This document shows, in pieces, positions 8,484 to 16,007 of a DNA stretch of 64,000 nucleotides. The first letter of the stretch is position 1. Each line of letters begins with the position of its first letter. The position numbers and the translations under genes are program-made. The stretch lies in contig OY969422.1 in assembly GCA_963699215.1 (NCBI GenBank), positions 434,001-498,000 on the forward strand, given 5' to 3'. The stretch is from VRUE01 sp963699215. GTDB taxonomy: Bacteria; Actinomycetota; Thermoleophilia; Solirubrobacterales; 70-9. Below the pieces are notes generated by a model. It saw only the letters and a program-made list of their open reading frames with translations, made no database searches and had not been told where the DNA came from.

Positions 8484-8804
8484 ATGAAGAAACGAAGCAA
8501 GGTCATCGTCGTCGGGGCTTCGGCTCTCGCCCTCGCCGCCGGCGGAGCCGGGATCGCGAGCGCAACCGGCGGCGACGACTCCCACCCAATCGGCGGCAAG
8601 GCGCTCGACCAGGCGAGCGCGGCGGCGCTCCAGGCGACCGGTGGCGGCACCGTCAGCGAGACCGAGGTCGGCGACGAGGAGAGCTACTACGAGGTCGAGG
8701 TCACCCAGGCCGACGGCAGCCAGGCCGACGTCCAGCTCGACCGAGACTTCAACGTCGTCGGCCAGACGGCCGACGAGGAGTCGCCGGACGACGGCACCCG
8801 CTAG
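8484..8804 (+). CDS. exported PepSY-domain small protein
   Basis: A 106-residue protein with an N-terminal signal peptide (MKKRSKVIVVGASALALAAGG, probable cleavage near ASA). A PepSY-like unit follows: KALDQASAAALQATGGGTVSE, a YYEVEVTQADG strand, then VQLDRDFNVVG. PepSY proteins are thought to inhibit or chaperone extracytoplasmic proteases. The ATG at 8484 has a strong AAGGAGG site. It sits 89 bp after the kinase gene and is followed by a terminator, so it may be the third gene of the signalling unit or a target with its own promoter. Confidence 0.8.
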   Translation: MKKRSKVIVVGASALALAAGGAGIASATGGDDSHPIGGKALDQASAAALQATGGGTVSETEVGDEESYYEVEVTQADGSQADVQLDRDFNVVGQTADEESPDDGTR

Positions 8805-8827
8805 CTCCAAGCGCAGCGAGCATCGCC

Positions 8828-8855
8828 GAAGGGGGCCGCCTGCGGGGCCCCCTTC
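8828..8855 (+). terminator. GC-rich terminator hairpin after the PepSY gene
   Basis: GAAGGGGGCC and GGCCCCCTTC form a near-perfect stem around a short GCCTGCGG loop, 24 bp after the PepSY stop. No T-run follows, so it is either a weak intrinsic terminator or an mRNA 3'-end stabiliser. Confidence 0.6.
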
Positions 8856-8881
8856 GCATTGCGGCATAGGATCAGATCGCC

Positions 8882-10108
8882 TTGATCGAGGTCGACACCG
8901 AGTCCTTCTTCGTCATCGTCGTGATCGCCGCCATGGCGGCGATCACGGTTGCCGCCGTGCCGCGCCAGTTCGCACCGCCGGTGGTCGTGGTCGAGCTGCT
9001 GCTGGGAATCCTCGTCGGCCCCGAAGTCCTCGACCTCGCCAAGACGGACGACTTCATCGATTTCTTCTCCAACCTCGGCCTCGGCATGCTCTTCTTCTTC
9101 GCCGGCTACGAGATCGACTTCGAGCGCATCCGCGGCAAGCCGCTCCGCCTCGGGGCGCTGGGCTGGCTGCTCTCGATCGCGCTCGCCTACGGAATCGGCG
9201 GCATCCTCGCCGCAGCCGGAATCGTCGTCTCCTTCCTCTACACGGGCTCGGCGATGGCGACGACGGCGATCGGCACGCTGATCCCGATCCTGCGCGATAA
9301 CGGCGAGCTGAAGACGCGCTTTGGCACCTACCTGCTGGCGGCCGGCGGGATCGGCGAGTTCGGGCCGATCCTGCTCGTGACCCTGGTCCTCTCGACCGCC
9401 AACCCGCTGCACGAGGCGGCGATCCTGGTGGCATTCGTCTTCCTAGCGCTCGCCATGGCGCTGGTCTCCGTCCGCTTTGCCTGGCGCGGCTGGCCGGCGC
9501 TGGAGCGCACCTTCGAGGCCAGCAGCCAACTGGCCGTGCGGATCACCGTAGTCCTGGTCTTCGGCCTCGTCCTACTCGCCAACCAGCTCGGCCTCGACGT
9601 CCTGCTCGGCGGCTTCGTCGCCGGGATGATCGTGCGGTTGGCGCTCAAGGGACAGGAGCTGCAGGTGTTCGAGTCGAAGCTGACCGCTGTCGGCTTTGGC
9701 TTCTTCGTCCCGTTCTTCTTCATCACCAGCGGCATCGAGTTCGACCTCGCCGCGCTCGGGTCCGTCTCCGCCCTGCTCAAGCTGGCGATGTTCTTCGGCC
9801 TCTTCCTCGTCGTCCGTGGCCTGCCGGCGCTGCTGCTCTACCGCCGCGTGCTGCAAGCGCGACAGCGCGCGGCGCTCGCCTTCTTCTCGGCCACCGAGCT
9901 GCCGCTCGTCGTCGCAATCACGACGATCGCGACCGAGAGCGGGCACATGAGGACGTCGACGGCCGCTGGCCTGGTCGGCGCGGCGATGCTCTCCACCCTG
10001 ATCTTCCCCTTCGCCGGCCTGGCGCTGCAGAAGCGGGCGGTCGCGGCGGGCGAGACCGGCCCGCCCGGCGACGGCCTGCTCCCCGCGCAGGGGCAGGCCG
10101 CCGCCTAG
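8882..10108 (+). CDS. CPA2-type cation:proton antiporter
   Basis: A 408-residue polytopic membrane protein of the sodium/proton exchanger family, with 11-12 hydrophobic segments. Family-like elements are the N-terminal PPVVVVELLLGILVGPEVLDL, the FFFAGYEIDFERIR segment, TGSAMATTAIGTLIPILRD, and the conserved FFSATELPLVVAI near the C-terminus. It would exchange Na+ or K+ for protons at the plasma membrane. The chosen start is TTG at 8882 because it gives the complete first helix; the start is uncertain because no strong ribosome-binding site is visible. The gene stands alone between two terminator-like regions. Confidence 0.85.
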   Translation: MIEVDTESFFVIVVIAAMAAITVAAVPRQFAPPVVVVELLLGILVGPEVLDLAKTDDFIDFFSNLGLGMLFFFAGYEIDFERIRGKPLRLGALGWLLSIALAYGIGGILAAAGIVVSFLYTGSAMATTAIGTLIPILRDNGELKTRFGTYLLAAGGIGEFGPILLVTLVLSTANPLHEAAILVAFVFLALAMALVSVRFAWRGWPALERTFEASSQLAVRITVVLVFGLVLLANQLGLDVLLGGFVAGMIVRLALKGQELQVFESKLTAVGFGFFVPFFFITSGIEFDLAALGSVSALLKLAMFFGLFLVVRGLPALLLYRRVLQARQRAALAFFSATELPLVVAITTIATESGHMRTSTAAGLVGAAMLSTLIFPFAGLALQKRAVAAGETGPPGDGLLPAQGQAAA

Positions 10109-10117
10109 GTCCGAGCT

Positions 10118-11188
10118 TCAGCCGCGGCGGATCAACACCCGGCTGCGCCTGTGGGTCGTCGAGACCTTTCCGGCTCGCACTCGCTGCACGATCAGCAGCC
10201 GCTTGCGCGCCGCGACCTCATCGCGGAACCGTGGCTTCACCCTCAGGGCAACGAGCTTCGAGCGACCGCTGACGACCTTGACGGAGCTGCGGCGGGTGAC
10301 CCGGAGCTTCCTCCCGATCATCCCCTGCGCCGAGATCCGGCAGGCCCGCTCGACCCGCCGCGGGCAGGCGACGCGGACGAAGACCCGGTCCCCGTTGCCG
10401 CGCACCTCAGCCGTTTCCAGGCTGCTGAGGCGCACCGAGGTCAGCAGCTCCTCCGCGGTGATCGATTTGGTGCTGCTGTCAGTGCTGTCGCCACCATCGC
10501 CCGAGCCCTCTCCCTCGCCCTCGCCCTCGGGATCGGGGGGTTCTGGATCCGGCGTCTGTACGGAGAGGGCGACGTTGTCGAAGCGAACGTCGGTGTCGCC
10601 CTCCTGGAGGAGGTTCAGGGTCACGGTCGAGGAGGCTTTGGCCTCGATCGAGATCGCGTAGGTGTGCCCGGCGACGACCGTGGCTGCCGCGTCTTTGCCG
10701 GCGAACGGCGAGGCGTCTTCTATCTCCTCTTCCAGGGCGACCGATTCCGTACCTCCGGTGACGTCGATCAGCCTCACGACATAGGACGCGAGGGGTTTGA
10801 GTTCGATCAGCCCTTCTGGGGCGAACGCTCGGTCCAAGTGCAGGGTCGCGGTGCCAGCCTCGGCCACGGTGAACTCGGGCGACTCGAAGACGACCGTCGA
10901 TTCGAACGTCCCGAGCAGGTTGAGGTCGGCGTTGGTCTTGGCCGTGATCGAGCCCGCCGGGTTGCCGGCGGTGGCGTCGTGCTCGCCGCTTGCCGTGCAG
11001 GTCGACAACAGCGAGACGTTGCAGTCGGCTTCGGTCTCCTGCCAGCCTTCGGCCCCTCCGGTGAAGACGCCGCCGCCGGCCGGGTAGACGACGGTCGCCG
11101 CTCCGGCCGGCATTGCCGTGAGCAGCAGAGCGAACAGGGCGACGATCAAGACGAGCGGACCACGCGGGTGCGGCTTGGGAGACGACAT
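10118..11188 (-). CDS. secreted protein with a beta-rich N-terminal domain, function unknown
   Basis: A 356-residue exported protein. The signal peptide spans LVLIVALFALLLTAMPAGAA. A jelly-roll-like domain (~30-210) contains VVFESPEFTVAEAGTATLHL and DTDVRFDNVALSV, as in carbohydrate-binding-like modules. An acidic low-complexity linker (EGEGEGEGSGDGGDS) precedes a basic C-terminal region with two Cys (VACPRRVERAC). I do not recognise a catalytic motif. It is convergent with the antiporter gene, 9 bp apart, and preceded by a GGAAC ribosome-binding site. Confidence 0.6.
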   Translation of the reverse strand: MSSPKPHPRGPLVLIVALFALLLTAMPAGAATVVYPAGGGVFTGGAEGWQETEADCNVSLLSTCTASGEHDATAGNPAGSITAKTNADLNLLGTFESTVVFESPEFTVAEAGTATLHLDRAFAPEGLIELKPLASYVVRLIDVTGGTESVALEEEIEDASPFAGKDAAATVVAGHTYAISIEAKASSTVTLNLLQEGDTDVRFDNVALSVQTPDPEPPDPEGEGEGEGSGDGGDSTDSSTKSITAEELLTSVRLSSLETAEVRGNGDRVFVRVACPRRVERACRISAQGMIGRKLRVTRRSSVKVVSGRSKLVALRVKPRFRDEVAARKRLLIVQRVRAGKVSTTHRRSRVLIRRG

Positions 11189-11425
11189 CGACAGTTCCTT
11201 TCGTTGCTTCCCCGATCTCGGACCGAAGCGGATGCCGTCTTATCGTGCGAAAGACCTGCTACTCAAAGGAATTTGGACAAATTGCCTCACCGGCTGGACG
11301 AATAAATGATCAGGAACTGCTGAGTCTAGTAAGAGCCCCCGATCGCGAGAGGGCCATGATGTACGGTGCCCCCAGACAGCCGCGCCACGGCCCATGCGAG
11401 ACCCGTCGTATTATCGACCTCGCCC

Positions 11426-11497
11426 GGGCGCGTAGCTCAGTGGGAGAGCGCTCGCCTCACACGCGAGAGGTCGCTGGTTCGAACCCAGCCGCGCCCA
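11426..11497 (+). tRNA. tRNA-Val (CAC)
   Basis: Acceptor GGGCGCG pairs with CGCGCCC, the anticodon stem CTCGC/GCGAG encloses CTCACAC with anticodon CAC, and the T loop is GGTTCGAACCC. CCA is not encoded. The length is 72 nt. The region 11189-11425 upstream shows no gene. Confidence 0.95.
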
Positions 11498-11503
11498 TCG
11501 TCG

Positions 11504-11884
11504 CTAGGACTGCTGGAGGACCGCGAGGATGTTGCCGGCGGGGTCCTTGAACCAGGCGATCGAGGGGCCGGGGCCGCGGGCGATGCCCTTCTCGTCCTGC
11601 TCGAAGCCGTCGTAGCGCTCGAAGCTGACGCCGCGCTCGCCGAGCTCCTCGACGGCGGCGTCGAGGTCGTCGACCTCGAAGTTGAGGATCGTGTAGGTGG
11701 CCGGGGCGAAGTCGGGTTTGATGTAGACGAGGGTCTCCCGGTTGCCGGCCAGGGTGAGGGTCAGCAGGCCGTTCTGCTCGTCCAGGACCGAGACCTCCAA
11801 GCCCAGGGTATGGCCGTAGAACTGCCTCGCGGCGTCCAAATCGTCGACCGCGAAGCCGCTGTAGGCCCTGGCGTCGGCAAGCAT
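11504..11884 (-). CDS. VOC (glyoxalase/bleomycin-resistance fold) protein
   Basis: A 126-residue protein with the paired beta-alpha-beta-beta-beta pattern of the vicinal oxygen chelate superfamily. The first half has FAVDDLDAARQFYGHTLGLE and the second has FEVDDLDAAVEELGERG, ending in WFKDPAGNILAV, where the Asp-Pro-x-Gly-Asn motif is typical. The family includes metal-dependent lyases, dioxygenases and antibiotic-binding proteins, so the activity cannot be fixed. The gene ends 7 bp from tRNA-Val, on the opposite strand. Confidence 0.82.
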   Translation of the reverse strand: MLADARAYSGFAVDDLDAARQFYGHTLGLEVSVLDEQNGLLTLTLAGNRETLVYIKPDFAPATYTILNFEVDDLDAAVEELGERGVSFERYDGFEQDEKGIARGPGPSIAWFKDPAGNILAVLQQS

Positions 11885-11923
11885 CGTGCGCTCCTTTCCT
11901 CGCTGGCCCCGCCTCTACCTCGA

Positions 11924-12271
11924 CTACCCGGACAGCTCCGGGATGAATCGGGCGACGTGGTCGGCGAGCGTGCGCCGCACCCACTCCTGGGTGACGGCGT
12001 CGGCCATCCGGTAGCGGCCGAGCAGCATCTTCTGGTCGGTGAGCGGCAGGTCGGCGATCTCCCAGCGCACCGCGAGGCGCTCGAAGAGCAGCTCCGAGCG
12101 GCGCCGCCAGGCGTCGTCCTGCGTGGTCGCCGCCGTCGCCGGACCATCGCCGAGCTTCGCGATCGTGCCCGCGCTCAGCGACTGCCGCAGGGTGAGGACG
12201 TTGCCCTCGGCATCGCGGTACTCGATCGTCGCCGCCTTCTGCCGCGGCCGCCGCTGCTTGCGCTTCGCCAT
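11924..12271 (-). CDS. small conserved protein, function unknown
   Basis: A 115-residue protein with a very basic N-terminus (MAKRKQRRPRQK), a YRDAEGNVLTLRQSL strand segment, and a helical C-terminal half rich in Arg and Trp (WRRRSELLFERLAVRWEI). There is no signal peptide or membrane segment. I know no named family for it. It sits between the VOC and ArfB genes on the same strand, 39 bp from each, so it probably belongs to the same transcript. Nucleic-acid binding is a guess from the charge. Confidence 0.6.
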   Translation of the reverse strand: MAKRKQRRPRQKAATIEYRDAEGNVLTLRQSLSAGTIAKLGDGPATAATTQDDAWRRRSELLFERLAVRWEIADLPLTDQKMLLGRYRMADAVTQEWVRRTLADHVARFIPELSG

Positions 12272-12310
12272 CGCCTGAGTCTGCCATCCCGCTCGCGTCG
12301 TGCGCGCCGC

Positions 12311-12733
12311 TCACTCGTCCTCGGGCGGGCGGCCGCGGCCGCGCTTGCGCTCGCCGACGCGACGCTTGCGCTCGAGCCGGCGCTCGCGGGCGGCACGGCT
12401 CGGCTTGGTCGGCCGGCGGCGGCGCGGCACCGCGAGCGCAGCGGCGATCTTCCCCGCCAGCCGCTCGAGCGCCAGCTCGCGGTTGCGCGCCTGGCCGCGC
12501 GCCTCCTGGGCGACCGCGGTCACGACCGGCCCGGCGCGCTCCAGCAGCCGCGTCCGCTGCGAGTCGGTAAGCGCCCGCGACCTCCGCACGTCGAAGACGG
12601 CTTCCACGCGCGAGGCGGTCACGTTGGCGTGCTGCCCGCCGGGCCCCGAGGAGCGGCTGGCGCGCAGCTCCACCTCCGCCAGGGGAATCGAGAGCCCGTC
12701 GTCGATCCTCAGCTCGTCGGCCACCGAGCCCAC
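12311..12733 (-). CDS. arfB: peptidyl-tRNA hydrolase ArfB (ribosome rescue)
   Basis: A 140-residue protein of the class I release factor-like family. The catalytic GGQ motif is at residues 32-34 within SSGPGGQHANVTASRVE. The C-terminus is a long Lys/Arg-rich tail (RRRRPTKPSRAARERRLERK), which in this family enters the empty mRNA channel of stalled ribosomes. It hydrolyses peptidyl-tRNA on non-stop ribosomes. The length and layout match YaeJ/ArfB and not the larger RF1/RF2. It lies in a run of minus-strand housekeeping genes, 19 bp after the pterin dehydratase gene. Confidence 0.9.
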   Translation of the reverse strand: MGSVADELRIDDGLSIPLAEVELRASRSSGPGGQHANVTASRVEAVFDVRRSRALTDSQRTRLLERAGPVVTAVAQEARGQARNRELALERLAGKIAAALAVPRRRRPTKPSRAARERRLERKRRVGERKRGRGRPPEDE

Positions 12734-12752
12734 CGTAGCGGCGTCGACGGAG

Positions 12753-13049
12753 CTAGGCCAGCGCGTCTATCTTCGCCGCCAGCTCGAAGTCGGAGGGGGT
12801 GATGCCGCCCTCGGAGTGGGTGGAGAGCGAGACCGTGACCTTGTCCCACGAGATCTCCAAGTCCGGGTGGTGGTTCATCTCCTCGGCCGGCGCGACCAGG
12901 CTCTGGACGAAGTTGACCGAGCCGACGAAGTCGCTGCGCTCGTAGGTCTTGACGATGGCGTCGCCTTTGCGCTCCCAACCCGGGTGCTCCGCCAGTCTCG
13001 CCTCGATCTCGGAATCGCGCAAAGGGGCCACCGCCTCATGCTGCCACAA
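12753..13049 (-). CDS. 4a-hydroxytetrahydrobiopterin dehydratase (PCD/DCoH)
   Basis: A 98-residue protein with the pterin carbinolamine dehydratase core: GWERKGDAIVKTYERSDF, the catalytic EEMNHHPDLEISW with paired histidines, and VTVSLSTHSEGGIT. It dehydrates 4a-hydroxy-tetrahydropterins, regenerating pterin cofactors; it can also moonlight as a regulator. The start is either TTG at 13049 or, more conservatively, GTG at 13031 with a nearby GAGG. No aromatic amino-acid hydroxylase is seen nearby. Another pterin-related gene in the window is folE2 at 38.5 kb. Confidence 0.88.
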   Translation of the reverse strand: MWQHEAVAPLRDSEIEARLAEHPGWERKGDAIVKTYERSDFVGSVNFVQSLVAPAEEMNHHPDLEISWDKVTVSLSTHSEGGITPSDFELAAKIDALA

Positions 13050-13112
13050 ATCAGACCGCTCAAACTATGAGTGACGGCCTCCGACTCCCAAGCCCGGATC
13101 GAGCCAGGCATG

Positions 13113-13910
13113 TCAGCCGCCTATTGGCGCGCGCGGATTGGAGCCGTAGAAGATCAGGGTGCCGAGCATGCCCACTATGTGGACCAAGATGATGTTGACC
13201 ACCATCGATTTGGCGGTCGCGGTCCCCACCCCCACCGGGCCGCCGGAGGCCGTGTAGCCGTAATAGCAACCGACCAGAACGATGATCGTCGCCATCACCA
13301 TCCCCTTGGTCAGGCTGAAGATCACGTCGACGAAGTCTTGGAAGGTCCAGAAGATCAGCAGGTAGCCGCCCGAGGAGACGTCGCCGATCTGCTCGACCAC
13401 GGCCAGGTAGCTGGCCAGGTACCCGATCCCGATCCCGACCAGGTAGAGGAACGGCAGCGCGATCCAGGCGCCGAGCAGGCGGGTCGCGGCGAGGAAGGTG
13501 ACCGGCGGGATCCCCATCACCTCGAGCGCGTCGATCTCGTCGGAGATCCGCATCGCCCCCAGCTCGGCGACGATCCCGGTGCCGACCTTGGCCGAGAGGA
13601 TGTAGCCGAAGGCGTAGGGCAGGCCCTCGCGCAGGTCGCAATACGCCGAGAAGAGTCCGGCGTAGCTGGGGACGCCGTAGGAGCGCACGAAATAGGCGCC
13701 TATCACCCCGCAGTTGAGGCCGAGGAGAAAGATGAAGGCCCAGATGATCACCGCCGAGCCGAGGACCAGGATGCCCGCCTGGCGCAGGCTCTCGCCGAAG
13801 AACCGCGAGACCCGGCCCGAGTAGACCAGGCCGACGACGTTGGCGCCGAAGCGGGCCATCTCGCCGAAGGCGTCGATCCAGCCGCGCGGGACGTCGAGCC
13901 AGCCGATCAA
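13113..13910 (-). CDS. MlaE/YrbE family permease (second of a pair)
   Basis: A 265-residue membrane protein of the YrbE/MlaE family, the permease component of Mce-type lipid importers. Characteristic segments are KVGTGIVAELGAMRISDEID (the cytoplasmic coupling region with E-L-G-x-M-R-x-x-x-E-x-D), LEVMGIPP, and YGYTASGGPVGVGTATAKSMV. About five helices are visible. It follows the first permease with a 16-bp gap and probably forms a heterodimer with it. In actinobacteria mceA-F genes normally follow; here the next gene is the pterin dehydratase. Confidence 0.9.
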   Translation of the reverse strand: MIGWLDVPRGWIDAFGEMARFGANVVGLVYSGRVSRFFGESLRQAGILVLGSAVIIWAFIFLLGLNCGVIGAYFVRSYGVPSYAGLFSAYCDLREGLPYAFGYILSAKVGTGIVAELGAMRISDEIDALEVMGIPPVTFLAATRLLGAWIALPFLYLVGIGIGYLASYLAVVEQIGDVSSGGYLLIFWTFQDFVDVIFSLTKGMVMATIIVLVGCYYGYTASGGPVGVGTATAKSMVVNIILVHIVGMLGTLIFYGSNPRAPIGG

Positions 13911-13926
13911 GCGATTCCCTCCGCGC

Positions 13927-14733
13927 TCACCGGATCGCCTGCAGTTCGGGATTCGAGGCGAGCAGGACGGTGGTGAACACGTAGAGGAAGAAGAAGACCC
14001 CCATGAAGGAGATGACCACCGCCTGGTTCACCGCGCGACCCACCCCGGCGGGGCCGCCCGAGGCGGTCATCCCCTTGTAGCAGCAGACGACGGCGATGAT
14101 CCCGCCGAACAGGGTGCACATCAGAACCGAGCCCCAGATGTCGGTGATCAGCGCGTTGGTGAAGAGGGTCGCGAAGAAGCCGCCCAGCGACTGGCGGTAG
14201 AGCAGCTCGGCGGCGATGCCGGCGGTGAGGCCGAAGACGATCGCGAAGACGTCGAGCAGGCCGGTGATGATCATCAGCGCCAAGAAGCGCGGCACGACCA
14301 GGTTCTTGATCGGGTCGACCCCGAGCACCTGCAGCGCGTCGAGCTCCTCGCGGATCTTGCGCGCGCCGAGGTCGGCGGTGATCGCCGTCCCGGCGACGCC
14401 GGCGACGACCGCCGCGGTGACGATCGGCCCGATGAAGCGCACCGCGGTGACGACGAAGAAGCCGCCGAGCCGGTCGAGGTTGCCGAACAGGGAGAGGATG
14501 CCGGCGGCCTGTAGGCCCGGCGCCCCCAGACAGAGGGCGAAGGTGGAGATCGTCATCGGGAACCAGGAGAGCTTGAGCACGAAGAGGAACTGCCCGACCA
14601 GCTCCTCGCCGTAGGGGTACGGCGGCTTGACCGCGGAGATCAGCGTCTTCGCAGTGAGGATCATCATCTCCCCCACCTCCACGAAGAACGACTTGGCAGG
14701 CAGGAACGCCCGCGCTACAGCTTGTGCCGCCAC
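13927..14733 (-). CDS. MlaE/YrbE family permease (first of a pair)
   Basis: A 268-residue MlaE-type permease with AITADLGARKIREELDALQV as coupling helix, VLGVDPIKNLVVPRFLAL and CCYKGMTASGGPAGVGRAVN. Five to six helices are predicted. In Mce systems two such subunits form the transmembrane channel that receives lipids from Mce proteins and is driven by an MkL-type ATPase. Its start lies 19 nt inside the GntR gene, so it is co-expressed with that regulator. Neither ATPase nor Mce genes are attached. Confidence 0.9.
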   Translation of the reverse strand: MAAQAVARAFLPAKSFFVEVGEMMILTAKTLISAVKPPYPYGEELVGQFLFVLKLSWFPMTISTFALCLGAPGLQAAGILSLFGNLDRLGGFFVVTAVRFIGPIVTAAVVAGVAGTAITADLGARKIREELDALQVLGVDPIKNLVVPRFLALMIITGLLDVFAIVFGLTAGIAAELLYRQSLGGFFATLFTNALITDIWGSVLMCTLFGGIIAVVCCYKGMTASGGPAGVGRAVNQAVVISFMGVFFFLYVFTTVLLASNPELQAIR

Positions 14734-15446
14734 CAGCTCATCGCCCGCTCTAGGGGACTCGCTTCCCGCACCTTTTCGCGGCCCACCTGCCGGGCTCGCT
14801 GCTCGGCCGCCCGCTGGGCCTCGGAGAGCTGGGCGATCAGCGTGTCGCGCGTCTGCTCCAGCTCCTCGACGCCGGCGACGTGGGCGCTGGCGCGGCGCGG
14901 CGCCGTGGGCAGGCCCCGCGGCAGGTCCCGCGGATAGGAGGCCAGCTCGGCCTCGAGTCGCGCGATCTGCCGCCGCAGCTCCTGGCGCACCTCGATCGCC
15001 TCGCTCTCCTCGGCCAGGTCGGGAAGGACCGAGGGCGGCTGCGTCGGCGCATCCTCGAGGGCGCCGGGCATGTTTGCGCAGGCCGAGGCGACGATCGCCA
15101 GCTCACGCGGGCTGAGGCCGGCCTCGTGGGCGCGGCGCAGCGCGTCGGTGGCGATCTCCTCCAGTTGCGCGGCGGCCTCGATCCCCTCGGCGACGAAGGT
15201 GCCTTGGCCCTGGCGGCTGACGACGAGGCCCTCCCCCTCGAGCCCGGCGTAGACGGCGCGCACCGTGTTGACGTTTACCCCGGCCCACTCCGAGAGGCGG
15301 CGAAAGCTCGGCAGGCGCTCGCCCGAGGCAAGGCGGCCGGTGGCGATCAGGGCGCGCAGGCGCCAGGTCAGCTGCAGGCCGACCGGCAGCTCGTCGCCGG
15401 GATCGATCGAGAACGGGTTCGGCTCGCGTGTGGCTGGCTGTGCCAT
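14715..15446 (-). CDS. GntR-family (YtrA-like) transcriptional regulator
   Basis: A 243-residue regulator. The N-terminal winged helix (~20-90) shows GLQLTWRLRALIATGRLASG, LPSFRRLSEWAGVNVNTVRA and GLVVSRQGQGTFVAEG, the classic GntR signature. The C-terminal part is not a FadR or UTRA sensor domain but a long helical, coiled-coil-like segment (residues ~130-235). This matches the small YtrA-type regulators that often control adjacent transporter genes. It overlaps the first YrbE permease gene, so it probably autoregulates itself and the transporter. Confidence 0.88.
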   Translation of the reverse strand: MAQPATREPNPFSIDPGDELPVGLQLTWRLRALIATGRLASGERLPSFRRLSEWAGVNVNTVRAVYAGLEGEGLVVSRQGQGTFVAEGIEAAAQLEEIATDALRRAHEAGLSPRELAIVASACANMPGALEDAPTQPPSVLPDLAEESEAIEVRQELRRQIARLEAELASYPRDLPRGLPTAPRRASAHVAGVEELEQTRDTLIAQLSEAQRAAEQRARQVGREKVREASPLERAMSWWRHKL

Positions 15447-15452
15447 TGAACA

Positions 15453-15484
15453 GACACAGTAGACCAGCCAAGTGTGTCAGTCAA
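15453..15484 (-). promoter_or_regulatory. promoter and candidate operator of the GntR-yrbE operon
   Basis: On the minus strand TTGACT (15479-15484) and TACTGT (15456-15461) form -35 and -10 elements with a 17-bp spacer. The -10 lies 9 bp before the ATG, so the mRNA would be nearly leaderless. GACACA and TGTGTC (15453-15458, 15473-15478) make an inverted repeat across the spacer and -10, a plausible site for the GntR protein. Confidence 0.5.
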
Positions 15485-15957
15485 CTAGCACAGCTAGCCT
15501 TACCGTCGTCTTCCCCGGAGGCGTGGTCGGCAACGCGTCGAAGCTCGCGCGGCGCGACCACCCCGCAGAGGCCGCCGGCCCAGCGATCGCGAGCCACACC
15601 TTTTGCCCCCCCACGGGGCTCAACGTGAACTTCGTCGAGGAGGAGGCCGTAGCGACGGCCGGTCCGGCTGGGCAGGCCGCAGGCCGCGGACCCGCTCGCG
15701 CTGCGCACCGAGATCGTCGCATTCCGCCGGATCCCCTGGCCGCGCTTGTAAACGCGCTGCACCCGGTAGCGGTAGACGGCCCACAGTCGGCTCCGCGGGA
15801 CCACCTCGACCAGCTCACCGACGATCGCCGCGTCCGCGAGCCGCATCGCCTCGCCCGACGCCATCCGCGCGCAGGAGCAGGCTTGGGCGCTTCCCGTGAG
15901 GGAAAGCCCAGTCAGGGCGACAAGCGCCCCCGCGAGAAGCAGGCGCCTCACTCGCAC
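15481..15957 (-). CDS. secreted Cys-rich TIMP/NTR-like protein
   Basis: A 158-residue exported protein. The signal peptide LLLAGALVALTGLSLTGSAQA is followed immediately by CSCARM, so the mature N-terminus would begin Cys-x-Cys, the arrangement of TIMP/netrin-like OB-fold domains. Further cysteines are in GSAACGLPSR and GGLCGVVAP. Strands such as AIVGELVEVVPRSR and YRVQRVYKRG fit a small beta barrel. Bacterial members of this kind have no established role; a metalloprotease-inhibitor function is only an analogy. Its stop overlaps the -35 region of the downstream GntR gene. Confidence 0.65.
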   Translation of the reverse strand: MRVRRLLLAGALVALTGLSLTGSAQACSCARMASGEAMRLADAAIVGELVEVVPRSRLWAVYRYRVQRVYKRGQGIRRNATISVRSASGSAACGLPSRTGRRYGLLLDEVHVEPRGGAKGVARDRWAGGLCGVVAPRELRRVADHASGEDDGKASCAS

Positions 15958-16007
15958 AGATCCAATCTAGAGAGAAACCCCCGATTTCACAAACGACCGG
16001 CGAATCG

